DNA from: Megalobrama amblycephala
Lineage: Eukaryota; Chordata; Actinopteri; Cypriniformes; Xenocyprididae
DNA length: 64,000 nucleotides
NCBI RefSeq assembly: GCF_018812025.1
Contig: NC_063045.1
Coordinates: 16,913,046 to 16,977,045, forward strand
Direction of reading: 5' to 3'
Shown here: positions 45,401 through 57,497 of the stretch, one piece after another
Position numbering within the stretch: position 1 is the stretch's first letter
Layout of the letters: every line of letters begins with the position of its first letter
Made by a program: the position numbers and the translations under genes
The notes under the pieces: model-generated
What the model was told of the DNA's origin: nothing
Databases searched by the model: none
Seen by the model: only the letters and a program-made list of their open reading frames with translations

Positions 45401-48400
45401 AATCCAAGTGGACCTGTGAAGACCTCTAGTTGATGCTTTTTGTTTTAACCTATCCTCCTCCTGCCCAAAACAGGAGCTGTTCCCTGCCAACAAGCGTAGC
45501 TGCGAACACTTCTCAAAATATTTCACCGATGCCGGGCTGAAGGAACTCTCGGACTTCGCTCGCAACCAGCAGTCCATTGGAGCGCGGAAAGAGCTTCAGA
45601 AAGAACTGCAAGAACAGATGTCCCGTGGCGAGACCCTCAAAGATGTGAGTTTGTACCATGTCGACAGCTGGGCTACTTTCCCACTTTCAATTTATAAATG
45701 TAAAATTTAAGCTTTTCTTTTTTTTTTTTTTTTTATATAATAAACATCAATATTATTTTAAAATGTTAAACAGATTTTGGTTAACATTATCATCCATATT
45801 TTGGCTATGGAGGTTTATTGTGCCTGTATTCGGCTAATGTGTTTTATTCCCCAGATCATTGCCTACGTTCGTGAAGAGATGAAGAAAACGAGCATCTCTG
45901 AGCAGACAATGATCGGCATCGTGTGGACCAGTGTCATGAGTGCCGTCGAGTGGAATAAAAAGGAGGAACTCGTCACAGAGCAAGCCATCAAACACTTGAA
46001 GGTATCTACACCATTCATGGAAACGGCATTACTTTCTTATATTGAATATTATCAGTAGTAATATTTTCTGCTAACTTTGCAGCAATACAGCCCACTGCTG
46101 AAGGCCTTCACTTCCCAAGGCCTGTCTGAGCTCACCCTCCTTCTGAAGATCCAGGAGTACTGCTACGACAATATCCACTTCATGAAGGCCTTCCAGAAGA
46201 TCGTGGTGCTTCTTTACAAAGGTGTGTCTTCCATACTTGATCCTTTTAAAACTATGCACTTAAAGGGCATATTGCAGGTTAACACTCTTTTTGAGATGAA
46301 TATATAACCTTGTACGAAAATACCATATGAAAAGGTACTGCAGTATTTAAAAATGTTTTGCAGGACATAAGGGAATTTAGTAGATAAAGTGACGGTCTCT
46401 GTAAAAACGTCGCATCATTTTACGTCACGAGAGGGAGTCGTTCGCCAGGCTCTGTGTTGACTTAATGCAGAGTAGGTTGGTATTCAGTAACAGCGGTCCA
46501 GTCGTGAATCAGTGTTTTCGGTAGTTTTTGTATTCTATTTATCATCGTTATGGTAAATTGTTTGTGGAGGTTGCACAGATTCCAGCCTGTCAGGACATCT
46601 AGTCCAGAGGTTTACTAACAAGAAAAAGGACTGTGCTATCTTCCATGCCAGGGTGTGTTTTGTGCAGGTGAAGATATGGGACTTCACTTCTGCATAGCTT
46701 CAATAAACGCGTTCATTTTAGACCGGAGGATTATCATCCCGGCGATATTGATGGGGTTCAACTAGGGCTGCACAATTAATTGTAATTGAATCGAAATCGC
46801 AATTTGGCTTGGTGCGATTATGCAACGCGTCAAATATACAAACTTTACAAACATGAGAAGCCTTTATGAACTTCTTTTCTAACAAAAGACAACATTTAAT
46901 GTGTTTTTACTCCAAACTCACTTCATAACGTCAGTTGAGTGATTGAAATAGTATTTTTATTAGCATTGGATTATAAATGTACTTTATTATTACGGAAATA
47001 CCTGAGAAGGCTTGAAGAAAACATATAAACCATGTATTGTTGTAGCCGTCCGTTTATTTTATTCATGTTTAATCAATCAAGGCGTTTCTACCTTTTTATT
47101 CAGTCACAGCGATAGCATGATGCCCACTGGGGATCAGCGTTTGTTATATCGCGTATATTTGGATTATTTGCAGTATCTGCTCAAGGGTGCCCTCCGGCGT
47201 TCAGTATGAAACATGTTTAGCGGCAAGTAATTTCACGCAATCCTATTCAGGGTAAAAAATAGGAAAAATAATTCCTCTCTATAGAACTTTGAGGGAAACA
47301 CATAATTGTTTTCTCCAGCGTACATACAGGGTTTTTTTTTTTTTTTTTCTTTTTTTTTTCTCTCCTCCTCACAGTGGATGCATAATTCTGCGTTCACACC
47401 AACGCGTCTGAGGCGTCTGATTTACATGTTAAGTCAATGTAAACACGCGTCTAGGTGTCCTGCGGCACGAATCAAGCGTCTAGCACGGCGCGAATCGGCC
47501 ATTGACGCGCGAATGGCGTGGCGCAAATTGAGCGTTCACGCGGCTGACGCGCGAGTTGAGCGTCTGACGCCCTAACGCCCGAGTTGAAAAATCTGAACTT
47601 TGGCGTAAATTCGCGGTGCGTTAACCAATCAGGGACTCTGCTTTGGTAGTAACGTGTTTATGATGTGATCAGTGGTGGAGACAAGAACAGAGATGTCGCT
47701 GTGTGTGGCCACTTTGAGCTCTATGATGTGTCATTATATTTTTATCGAGACGGGAATAAAAAGGACCTTGCCTGGAAGAGAATAAGCGAAGAAATCGGAC
47801 AATCTGGTTAGTTGAAAAACTTTTTGCATGATTTTAGCCGTTGATACTAGCCCACCTTCTAGCTAGCAAAAGTTGGCCGGCATAACCGAGTTAAATTGCC
47901 GCTACAAGTTTCCAACTGACGAGATTGTGTTTATTCAGAGGATCTGTGCAGAAAGAGATGAAAGCCCCTCTCATGACGCGAATTCACGTCTGAACACACT
48001 TTGTTTAGACACGCGAATTGAGCGAATTTTACGCGCGTCTGAAGCGTCTGACTTCAAAATGTTCAAGCGTCCAACTAGACGCGTCTGGCGCGAATTTGAC
48101 GCCCCAGACGCGTTCGGTGTGAACGCAGCATAAGAGGCACGTAGTTCATATTAAATACATTTTTATCCTAATATAATATAAATCCTTAGACCTTTCTAAT
48201 GATTTATAGACCTACTGCTTGCATGTTAACGGTTAACCCCACATTTTGTCATGGTTTAAGGTTTAAATATTATTTTCTAATAATTATAGTTATATTTATA
48301 ATTAAATACTAATGCTAAATATTTTAATAATGAAAGTTATTACAACAGTAATTTCTTATTTGGTTTAACATTTTTATTTAGCAATAATGATAATAAAAAT

Positions 48401-49960
48401 TAGTCAAAATAATATATTAGCACAAAATTTCAGGCCAAATTGTGCAGCCCTACAAACAAGCAAAACAAGCCTGGTATTGTGTGTGTGTGTTTTTCATTTG
48501 TTTTATAAAATCGCATTTTAAATCGCAATTTTAACCAGAAAAATCGCGATTAGATTTTCTCCAAATCGTGCAGCCCTAAGTTCAACATTGTAATACTACT
48601 GTAAATTATGATATTAAATGAAAAAACGTACACGTGCGATGCTGTTTCACCGTTTTTGTGTCAATTTCAACATTGATGTTCACATGCATACAGTCTCACA
48701 CTCAGACATAAGAGTTTTGAATTATGTGCTGGTAATGTAACTCCAATTTTATTCATGCTACATTCAAGTTCACTCAACTACATACTCATGACGTCATATC
48801 CTCACACTATCAGTGAATGGGCATGGAATAAACTCAAAACAGAATTAATGAATAAAGGATAACCTGAAACACATACATTATACAGTACACACGATTGTCC
48901 CGGAGTTGCAACTCGACGGAAACGTGAACTGTGCACTGTAAGATTTATTTTTTTTTTTTTTTTTATAAATTTGCTACCAAATCAGTCATGATGACAAACC
49001 TCTGTATCATGCAACGTTAGTGTGGACAGATATTAGGCTAACGAGCGTGACAGGCTATGCCTGATCAAAGTTTGTTTCTGTTATTAGTAATCAATACTCC
49101 TAGATGACCAATACTAGCTTTGCTATTGCCTGATACATGATAATCTGTACAATATTGTGATCTGAGCACAGTGTTACGTAACATTAGCTAACGTGTACAG
49201 TATATATCTACGAGCTAACACTGGTCTCCAGCCCTGTTCTTCTCTGGTTCTCCTCACACAATTGACAAACTCAATTTGTCTCTCTTGACCGTCGTTCTAA
49301 TCCTGGCCTGCTCCTGCTCTCTTGGCCACATAGCAGGATAATTGTATGGCTGTAGTCTGTCATATGAGTATGATTAAACATTTACAATTTCCCCAACGTC
49401 CGAACTGTCATTACGATCCATTGTTTTCCTATTGTTTATATTGACCGTACTCCCTCCTGTTATGTCACTTCCGATTTGGCATTTTTCAGATGCGGAAATA
49501 AAATTTTCTCACAAAAAACGACTCCAGAAGAATCTAGTTCCTACATTATTTTTCTATACATTGAATCACTGAAGCTCTAACCTGCAATATGCACTTAAAG
49601 CCCAAGGCTTGGTACATGATTGTACTTTTGTATAAAAATGTTACCTAGCTAGTGGAGTACTCTACAGAGGTTATCTGTGTGGTGAACATTATTATTTTTT
49701 TTTTTTTTTAAGCTGACGTTTTGAGTGAAGAGGTTATTCTGAAGTGGTACACAGAAGCCCATGTGGCCAAAGGAAAGAGTGTCTTCCTGGAGCAGATGAA
49801 GAAGTTTGTAGAATGGCTGAAAAATGCTGAGGAGGGTAAGCAGGTTTTTTTTTTTTTTTTTCCTTCTCTAAAAACTTGGAGCTTAAAATGGCTGCAGTGA
49901 TATTATTGTTTTACCTGTTGTCTTTCAGAGTCTGAATCTGAGGAAGAAGAGGGAGACTAA
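42497..49960 (+). CDS. bzw1: bzw1, basic leucine zipper and W2 domain protein (eIF5-mimic)
   Basis: Eleven coding exons: 42497-42560, 43005-43181, 43268-43362, 43502-43567, 43674-43809, 43887-43996, 45474-45644, 45855-46001, 46083-46221, 49713-49835, 49929-49960. All junctions are GT-AG and the joined frame is open. The product is 419 aa, the usual vertebrate BZW1 length, beginning [20 protein letters not shown] and ending in the acidic tail SESEEEEGD. The C-terminal third is the W2 (HEAT-type) domain. BZW1 is a cytosolic protein that mimics eIF5, binds eIF2 and the preinitiation complex, and raises start-codon stringency. Residues and tail fit BZW1 better than BZW2; which teleost duplicate (a or b) I cannot say. 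Intron 9 (3.5 kb) is inflated by nested transposons, apparently without damage to splice sites. Confidence 0.96.
43997..45473. other. bzw1 intron 6, no features of note
   Basis: AT-rich, with poly(A)/poly(T) runs near 44205, 44266 and 45222. Minus-strand frames here show no family resemblance. Confidence 0.6.
47386..48130. mobile_element. PIF/Harbinger-type element nested in the hAT element
   Basis: Ends TTCTGCGTTCACACC and (inverse) TGCTGCGTTCACACC are flanked by TAA at 47383-47385 and 48131-48133. A 3-bp TWA target fits PIF/Harbinger. The subterminal regions are packed with GCGTC/GACGC words in both orientations. A MADF-domain fragment inside supports the assignment. Confidence 0.8.
47701..47805 (+). 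pseudogene. MADF-domain fragment of a Harbinger accessory gene
   Basis: Thirty-five codons ending at a GTTAGT donor-like site include [15 protein letters not shown] and [10 protein letters not shown]. These match the core of MADF (Myb/SANT-like) domains, which Harbinger elements encode as a DNA-binding partner of the transposase. No start codon or further exon is visible. Confidence 0.6.
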
Positions 49961-50030
49961 AACACAATGTCAGCAGAATGTTTTGTTACAGAAGTGCTTG
50001 TCTTTCTATTTTATTTCTTTTTCCTTTTTG

Positions 50031-50033
<3 letters not shown>

Positions 50034-50072
<39 letters not shown>
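50034..50072 (+). repeat. Poly(T) run in the bzw1 3' UTR
   Basis: Thirty-nine consecutive T, 74 bases after the stop codon. Confidence 0.97.
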
Positions 50073-50630
50073 CGATTCTACCTCCTGTTTTTCAAACCAT
50101 AACATTTAGATGTCATTTAAGGGCTTTATAACAAATGGTTAATTTTAACAGATTTTTCTAATAAGGTTTACACTTAAAATAGCACAAAAGTTGTGGTCAA
50201 CCTTTGTAATTATTTACTCACTCAAGGAACTTTTAAGTGTTGACACAGTTTGGACATCTTAAATTATTGTTATATTGATTCCTTTATGAATTGACATTCC
50301 ATTTAATTAGATCAGGCTGCCTTGTTTGCTTTTAAGATGCCCTTTTCTATATGGTATTGATGCCTTCATGCCCCGTAATGATCAGTGTCCACAAAGGGAA
50401 AAACGATCAGCTTGTCTCATTGTGATGTTATTGCCAAAGGGTTAAGTCCTTCTCCCGTAACATCCATCAGCGTTTTGTTCCCTGCCTATGAAACTGTACA
50501 GCGCTGAAAACAAAATTGCTGATCACCCTGTAAAGACCCTTAAATGACTCCCAACCACTTCTATGATGTTATCTCCATCTTATGTCACCAATTTCTTTAA
50601 TCGGAATAACTAATTGACTTTTTTTAAAGA

Positions 50631-50636
50631 AATAAA
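50631..50636 (+). terminator. bzw1: bzw1 poly(A) signal
   Basis: AATAAA about 670 bases after the stop codon, followed by a GT-rich stretch (50655-50665). It predicts cleavage near 50650. Confidence 0.8.
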
Positions 50637-50681
50637 GACCTAGAAGTATATGCTTTGTGTGTGGTTCTTGCCTTGTTTTAA

Positions 50682-51427
50682 AGGGTTATTCAACCAAAAA
50701 TGAACATTCTGTTATTAATTACTCGCCCTCTTGTTGTTCCAAACCCGTAAGACCTTTGTTCATCTTCAGAACACAAATTAAGATATTTTTGATGAAATCC
50801 GAGAGGAATATGACTCCTCCATAGATGGCAATATAATCAACTTTCAAGGTCCAGAAAGGTACTAAAGACGTTATTAAAAGAAGTCGACATGACTGCAGTG
50901 GTTTGACCTTAATTTTAAGCAACGAGAATACTTTGCGGCAAAACAAAAATACGTTAGTCATTGACTACTTTATTCAACAATTTTTCCTCTTCCGTCAGTT
51001 TGTTAGTTTGCTCAGTGAACGCATTGCAGAGCTTCCCCTTCTGCGTCTGAATGCCAGCTCAGTATTGGCAGAGGCTGTGTCTGTGTGAACAGCACGACAC
51101 AGGAACTGGCCAATAAGGAGTCTGTTCTGATGTAGAAAATGGAATTGCTGAACATTTATAAAAAAAAAAAAAAAAAACGCATAACGACAGATGAGAAGAT
51201 ATTGTTGAATAGTCGTTATTTTTGTTTTTTCGCAAAGTATTCTTGTGGCTTCCTAAAATGTAAGGTTGAACCACTGCAGTCATGTCAACTTTTTTTTTTT
51301 TTTAAACAATCTCTTTAGTGCCTTTCTGGAGCTCGAAAGTGGTGATTATATTGCTGTCTGGAAGAGTTGTTGTGTGTAACGACATGAGGGTGGCTAATGA
51401 CAATGTTTTGGGGGGTGATCTAACCCT
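50682..51427. mobile_element. TTAA-flanked MITE
   Basis: TTAA at 50678-50681 and 51428-51431; ends AGGGTTATTC and GATCTAACCCT. The halves are diverged inverse copies around a centre near 51090. It lies ~30 bp beyond the bzw1 cleavage site. Confidence 0.8.
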
Positions 51428-51431
51428 TTAA

Positions 51432-52350
51432 CATACTGGTTTTTGAATGTGCAATGTCTTCCACCAGGGGGCACTGCTGAACCCAGGATGAACTACATTC
51501 AGAGCATGTTTTTCAAAAATAATTTAATGGTTTGAAAAAGTCACAAGTACAGACGGTTTTTCTTGTACAAAAATATTTGATCATTAAATAGCAGCTTGTT
51601 TGATGTTTGGCATGTGCAAAGGACCACTTTTAGAAGAAGACAATTCAAGTATTAGAATATGACAGGCTAGTGTTTAAAGTGTTTTAGAGGTAGGCCATAT
51701 TGGTATACTGCATTTTTACCTTTAATTTTTTTTTTGGGGGGGATACTACTACAAAGAACTGACAAAAGCCTTGTCACAGTATTTCCAGTACAATATGTGG
51801 TACTTTCATTGCACTTATTTTTTTGTTGTGCACATCTTTTGTAAAAGAGAAAAACAAATTTTGTAGTAAGAAAGTCATTATGCACAGTCTCCAGAGACTC
51901 AAAACAACAAGCTGAAGTTCTGACTTGTGCAAGACACGCAGGTAAACGTTTAGGATAGAAATGGCTATGCTCTACATCTTGATGCTTTTACAGAAGTAAA
52001 ACTGCCTTTAAATGTGTTCAAATTGCAGGTATAGAATCTGGAGAAAAAGAAAAAAAAAGCAATCACAGTAAATGTCAGGCTCAAATTTGTGATTCCTTTT
52101 CTGTTAATGTAAACAATACAACAAAAGTTTCAGCACATGTGAGGATTCAGTGGTGTACTGGAGCCAAGCGCATGCTACAAGCCAGAAAATTGTTAACCTT
52201 TCCCCCAAACCATTGTCAGATTAAAGCATGTGCCAACTTGTGGGACACTTTCTGAAATACAACTGCTGCTGCTTAAGTTGTGCAAATTAATTCTCTCAGA
52301 TATTGGCAGGAGATACAGTTGTGGAGAAAGATTGTGTAACTGACGCACCA
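51432..52350. other. No gene recognised
   Basis: AT-rich sequence between MITEs. The minus-strand frames have no family resemblance and the plus strand has none of note. Confidence 0.5.
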
Positions 52351-52694
52351 AGGGCCTCATTTATAAAACATTGTGTAGAAACCATCCTACATGTGATCTT
52401 ATGATCATTTGTCCAAGGTGTGTACGTGTGATTCAGAGAATTGACGTACACACACATACAAAAAAAGTGTGCGCCTCTCTTCCAGATGTGAAATTTCAAT
52501 TAAAAAAAATCTTGAAATTGTGCGTGGCTGACTGGACCTTGTAAATGCTAGTCAATGTCCAAATCCTTTACATAGGAACAGTGAGCGGCAAGAATTGCTT
52601 AGATTTCCAGATACCTGCAGTACTCCGACTCCGAAAGTGTGTACATCTGCTTAGAACCTGGCATGGCACTAAGCACTTTTCCACGTCAAAGACT

Positions 52695-52751
<57 letters not shown>

Positions 52752-52822
52752 CATTGGTGTGGATTTTAGACTGTGCACTCCACGTTCAAATCTGTGTATG
52801 CACACGTTATAAATGAGGCCCC
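52351..52822. mobile_element. Small TIR element with GGCCTCATTTATAA ends
   Basis: GGGCCTCATTTATAAAAC (52352) and its inverse ending at 52822. The ends are related to those of the element at 10424. It contains an AT microsatellite at about 52697-52748. Confidence 0.7.
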
Positions 52823-52861
52823 AAGTGCACACTATAACATCAACAAGAACAACAGTCTTAA

Positions 52862-53423
52862 AAGTTAGTTCACCCAAAAATGAAAATTCTGTCATTTATT
52901 ACTTACCCTCATGCCGTTCCACACCCGTAAAACCTTCGTTAATCTTCGGAACACAAATTAAGATATTTTTGTTGACAACGAATCAGTGTATCAAATCATG
53001 ATTCAGATCGTGTGTCAAACTGCCAAGGGCTGAAATCACGTGACTTTGGCGCTCCGAACAGCAGATTCCATACACTGATTCATTTGTGCTCCGAATCTTC
53101 CTGAAGCAGTGTTTTGAAATTGGCCATCAGTAAATAAGTCGTTATTTTGGTTTTTTGGCGCACCAAAAATATTCTCGTTGCTTTATAATATTAATATTGA
53201 ACCACTGTACTCACATGAACCGATTTAAATATGTCTTTAGTACCTTTATGGATCTTGAGAGAGGAAGTGTCATTGCTCCCTATGGAGGCCTCACGGAGCC
53301 ATCGAATTTCAACTAAAATATCTTAATTTGTGTTCCAAAGATTAACGAAGGTCTTATGGGTGTGGAACGGCATGAGGGTAAGTAATAAATGACAGAAGTT
53401 TCATTTTTGGGTGAACTAACCCT
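52862..53423. mobile_element. TTAA-flanked MITE
   Basis: TTAA at 52858-52861 and 53424-53427; ends AAGTTAGTTCACCC and the inverse of AGGGTTAGTTCACCC. Two long diverged inverse arms. Same family as 60251-60727. Confidence 0.88.
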
Positions 53424-53621
53424 TTAAAGATTTGAAATGCATGCAAATTCAACAATCTTCTGTCTTGTAGCGTGCCCAAGATGTTGAAATTTGTGATTTG
53501 GACTTGTGGTCACATGGCCTTCCCTCATGCAATTTCAATGAAATCCACAAGAATTTGGTGTTTTATGATTCAGAAGCACAAGCATCTCTTTTGTGGTCGC
53601 AGTGTGAAATTGTTTTCATTA

Positions 53622-54088
53622 CAGCTGTGTTTCCACCACAATTACCCAGAACAATTTGTCCCAGAAACTTTTTCCCCCCAGACCTATTGCTAGCTGCGTT
53701 TCTATAGCGGTCTAAAGTACCGTTAAGATAGTACGGTGATGTAGGACTGCGCACAACTTTCCAGTTCCCGCTGGATTTCCTCCTCCGCATATAAGCTTAA
53801 TAAAGCCTGAACCTCATCGTCAGTCCATCGGTCGTATTTTTTAAACTCCATTGTTGATTCGAATAGAAAACAACTCTTACTGCACGCACCGCAACATACT
53901 TTAGAAAAAAGATGGTTGAAATAAAATGCTGTGTGAACTCAACCAATCAGCATGTTCAGCGCCCAAGTCCCACCCCTGATTTTTTACCCAGAACTTCATT
54001 TAGACCCTTGTTCCTGTGGTCGAAAAACACTGAGTACCACCCCAGAGTTCCTAGTTCCTGGGGAAAGTTACTGTGGTGGAAATGCGGC
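53622..54088. mobile_element. PIF/Harbinger-type element with a Myb-like fragment
   Basis: TTA at 53619-53621 and 54089-54091 flanks ends containing TTTCCACCACA in inverse orientation. The short TWA-type target and the internal Myb/SANT-like frame both fit PIF/Harbinger. Too short to encode a transposase. Confidence 0.7.
53723..53851 (-). pseudogene. Truncated Myb/SANT-like Harbinger protein
   Basis: An ATG-to-stop frame of 42 aa includes the segment WTDDEVQALLSLYAEEEIQ, typical of the N-terminal Myb-like helix bundle of fish Harbinger accessory proteins. It ends after the first helices, so it is a remnant. It lies inside the element at 53622-54088. Confidence 0.6.
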
Positions 54089-54091
54089 TTA

Positions 54092-54842
54092 CGTCACCAA
54101 AGAGTGACATGAAGAAAAACAGCAAGGACTAAGGGTAGCATTTGAGATGAGGCTATATAACATTTGGGGTCAGGGTCATGACCCAAGTCTCGTGTTAGGG
54201 ATCATGTACCTTGTTCCGGAGATACGAAAGATTATGCTCTCATTATGAAATACTTCCACCTTTAGCATTCAGTAATGTGCCACTTGAATAATAAATATTT
54301 AGGATGCTTTGCCCAACCCAATTTCTTGTGCTGAGGTTAGAATCTTGTGTACAGTCTCTTGAGAGCCATGTTGGGATTGGGGTCCCAGCTTAGACGTGGA
54401 GACAAGAGGGAGGGGATGAGTTTTTGCCTGCTGTTGTACTGACAGCGACCACTGCAAGCCGCAAGGTTTCAATTACCATCATGTGACGTGCAGGAGGCAG
54501 ACACAAGACTGTTTTTTAAGGCAAGGGATGGTGTAGCTTACTATATCTGATACTGAAATAGCCACCCACCAGGTGCAACTTTACACATATTCTCCGGTTA
54601 CATTAACGAAAACACAGTCGATAAGGTGGCCACACATGCGGAGGCAACACGTTTATAGGAAACGCAGAAAAAGTGCAGATCTCTCTTCTTGTCACTCATT
54701 TTGTATGTCCTCAGAGCTTTAAAAAAAAAAAACATATACAGCAGAATGTCTTGTCTCTGTGCAAGGCGATGTCTCTTTACATGTAAACATTCAGAAGTTG
54801 AGGGCTTGTACGCAGCAGTAGTCAGTCAGAGAACTTCTGCTG
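54092..54842. other. Probable tcf15 3' UTR or flank; no other gene
   Basis: Downstream of the proposed tcf15 stop on the minus strand. No clear AATAAA was identified in that orientation. A short poly(A) run is at 54720. Confidence 0.4.
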
Positions 54843-55699
54843 TCATGCAGTTGTGTGCTTTTCCCCGTCTCTAAGCTGCAGAAGTAGATGATAATTGAAA
54901 GGTGTTAGAATTTACACCTGCATAATTTTTATCTTATCAGTTTACAATATGCAGGCATGAACTTAAACAGCTAAGAGAACAATTCAAGAATATTGGACTA
55001 CTGGTGGAAAGTAGTCCAATATAGTTTGACATGCAAATATATTACCAAATACATCACAATTTCTGGACATTTTCAGGCAAGTTCAACCTTCATAAACACA
55101 ACAGGTAGAAGTTAATAGTTTCGCCATCTTCAAGGACTCACCATTTTCCTTTGGTTACTCAGGCAGAAAGTGCAGATGGGTCTTACTGGTGGGGTTTTGA
55201 GGTTGGTGTTGCTTTGTAAGATGTTTTGATATTTCAGACACGGTTGCCCGTCCCTGCAGTCCTCCCCTAGCAGAAGCACATTGGCCAGGTGTGAAATGTA
55301 GCTCGATGCCAATCGCAGAGTCTCGATTTTCGACAACTTCCTGTCGGCCGGCTCCGTGGGGATGAGGGTGCGTAGAGCCGTGAAGGCGGTGTTGACGCTG
55401 TGCGTGCGGTCTCGCTCCCGAGCGTTAGCTGCCTGCCGTTGTTTACTCACCCCTGAGAGTCTACAGCCCCCTCGGTGTCTCCCCGCCTCCCTATGGCCCC
55501 GTGCGGGGCTCCCTGCTCCAGTGGATTTCTCCGAACTGTCACTGCCACTGTCGAGCTCATCAGGATCGGAGGGCAAGCTCTGGGTATCGTGTGCAGGATG
55601 TGCATGAACTAGCCCTTGCTCGCCTGTGGTGGACTTCATGGCGTGCAGAGACAGACTGGTTGTTGTGGGTAGTCCATGGTGTAGATGCTGGCTGCCCAT
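54843..55699 (-). CDS. tcf15: bHLH transcription factor, paraxis/Tcf15 type
   Basis: Exon 1 (55699-55142) starts at an ATG in strong context (ACCATGG). It has a Ser/Asp-rich acidic patch (~41-61) and a bHLH domain (~86-141): basic part [12 protein letters not shown], helix 1 [12 protein letters not shown], loop and helix 2 [21 protein letters not shown]. The conserved tail [11 protein letters not shown] ends at a GTGAGT donor. The AA before NARER and HLANVLLLG fit Tcf15 (paraxis) better than scleraxis. Exon 2 (54875-54843) follows CTGCAG and adds ten residues, [10 protein letters not shown]; this resembles the short basic end of the family. Total 196 aa. Such factors pair with E proteins on E-boxes in paraxial mesoderm and somites. 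Exon 1 is near certain; exon 2 is moderately supported. Confidence 0.85.
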
Positions 55700-57295
55700 G
55701 GTACTTTAAGCTGAGTGAAAATAGCAGCCGGGGGGCAGCTGCGTCTGATCCGGTGTCCAGAGATCTTCCGTGGCCCCGTGGCACTTCAGCATGCCATTTC
55801 TTGAATGACTGATTCCTTTCTGGATTTGTCCGCCACCATGTGGCTGTGGAAAAGGATGGACAGGTGGAGCTGGGAGGCACCTGTCATGGCCCAAAGAAGG
55901 AGGACGTTTGAAGATATATAAATAAATGCACGCACTAACACACATACAGGGATTTGAGTGTTTGTTACACCTTTGGGCTGTAATATTTGGGTACTGGGTC
56001 CTCTGGGTGACCTTGTGCAGGTTAACAGAAAGCCAGGACAGTAATGCTCTCCTTTCCCAGAGAAGACCCACCTCTGTTTTTGTCCCTTCATTCCAGTCCA
56101 TTCATCACTTGCTCCTGATATTGTTTGCTTAATATTTCATGTTCTCTATGGCTTACAAATGGCTTTGCATGCTATGTAATATGTATGCAATAGCTAAGCA
56201 ACCTTGTTGTTTGACCCAGCGCTAAATTTAGCTCAGAAAGGTTTACAGACAGAGACTGTTGTCGTTGCCTGTAAAATTTGTATCACATGGGCAGTGGGTC
56301 ACTTCAGGTCCAAAAGGGGAGACACAGTTGGGATTTAACTGCACATAGGGGGCAGTGTTTCAATTCTGACAGAATGTAATTCAGAACACCTGTCTGACAT
56401 GCTAGCAATGAGAAGGACTGAAGAAAGTTATTGGAGAGCTTTGCACTCAAATTAAGTTTTATGTTACTGTAGCTGCAATCGTTTGCTTGCTTGTAGGTGT
56501 AATGAACATTAGTGTTCTGAAAGTAAAAAAAATTCCTACTTTTCCAGAAGTTTTTACATCTACACCAACAACACCACAGTAACCATGTAAGTGATATTCA
56601 AACCATTTAACTAAGGGGACATATACACAACACCATTTTCAAGTAAAAATGTAAAACATTTTACATGTTTACATGATGCATTTTGGGGGCCTGAACGCAA
56701 ACATTTGAAATCAGGTTTCAAAGTGCGAGTTTTTGAAAAGGATACCGTTATCGTCTCTGTGTAAACTACAAAAACACAAATTTGTGAAAATGGTGACATC
56801 ATGCTCATGCATATTATGTTTTTTCAGTCTATAGGCATGTAGTGTTTCTTTACAAAGTGACATAGCCAATTACTGGCCTGGCATGCAGAATACAGCGTTT
56901 TTAGTCATTTTCCAGGACCCCTGTATACGGAAAATGTAAAGGAAAAACTTTTCCATTTTTGTGTAAATGTACTCTAAAAGTCTTTTCTCTAGTAGCTGCA
57001 GGTAGTGTTAGCATGTAACTCACAAAATTAGCACTGTATAAGGGTTCCCTCTTGAATGCTGCCATCCTATTTCACTTTAATGCCCTGTCTGACTGAACAG
57101 CCCAGGTGTGTCCCTGTCTCTCACAAGAGTGTGTTCCATCATTAGAGGCAGTAAAAATAAAGTGTTCAACATAACTTTAATTCATTGCTGCTTTTTTGTA
57201 TGCCAGTTTAGGCAGTGGTTTACTTGCACTCTGTTATGAAAACATTTTACTTGACGATCATTTTATTTTTAGTCATATTCTATGGTTTAGTTCAG
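55700..57295. other. tcf15 upstream region, no further gene
   Basis: Frames here on either strand lack recognisable domains. Several short non-repeat stretches could hold tcf15 regulatory sites, but none can be named from sequence alone. Confidence 0.45.
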
Positions 57296-57475
57296 TTGTT
57301 CCTGGAGGGCCACTGTCCTGCAGAGTTTAGCTCCAGCTTGCCTCAACACAACTGCCTGGAAGCTTCTAGTATGCCTAGTAAGACCTTGATTAGCTGGTTC
57401 AGGTGTGTTTAATTAAGGTTGGAGCTAAAGTCTGTAGGACAGTGGTCCTCCAGGAGCACGATTGGACACCACCGG
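57296..57475. mobile_element. Palindromic MITE, first of a tandem pair
   Basis: Left arm CCTGGAGGGCCACTGTCCTG (57301) is inverse to the arm ending ~57465. Shares its ends with the neighbouring copy at 57498. Confidence 0.75.
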
Positions 57476-57497
57476 TTTAGTTAGGCTTAGTACTAGG

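Larger units (their letters stand above)
46763..48579. mobile_element. hAT-like element nested in the TTAA element
   Basis: Ends TAGGGCTGCAC and GTGCAGCCCTA are perfect inverse repeats flanked by GTTCAAC (46756-46762 and 48580-48586), matching 7 of 8 bases of a hAT duplication. AATCG words inside both ends are typical of this fish hAT family. It carries a Harbinger element and no hAT transposase. Confidence 0.85.
46264..49594. mobile_element. TTAA-flanked transposon in bzw1 intron 9 (outermost of three)
   Basis: Ends AGGGCATATTGCAGGTTA and its inverse (one or two mismatches) are flanked by TTAA at 46260-46263 and 49595-49598. Without the nested hAT element it is ~1.5 kb. TTAA targets fit piggyBac- or Kolobok-type elements. 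No transposase frame is readable. Confidence 0.8.

Noticed and set aside
52545..52895. Frames rich in YIYIYI
   Set aside because: These are read-throughs of the AT microsatellite.
55356..56101. Frames of 80-130 codons opposite or upstream of tcf15
   Set aside because: They are antisense or alternative-frame readings of the GC-rich bHLH exon and its upstream region, without domains.
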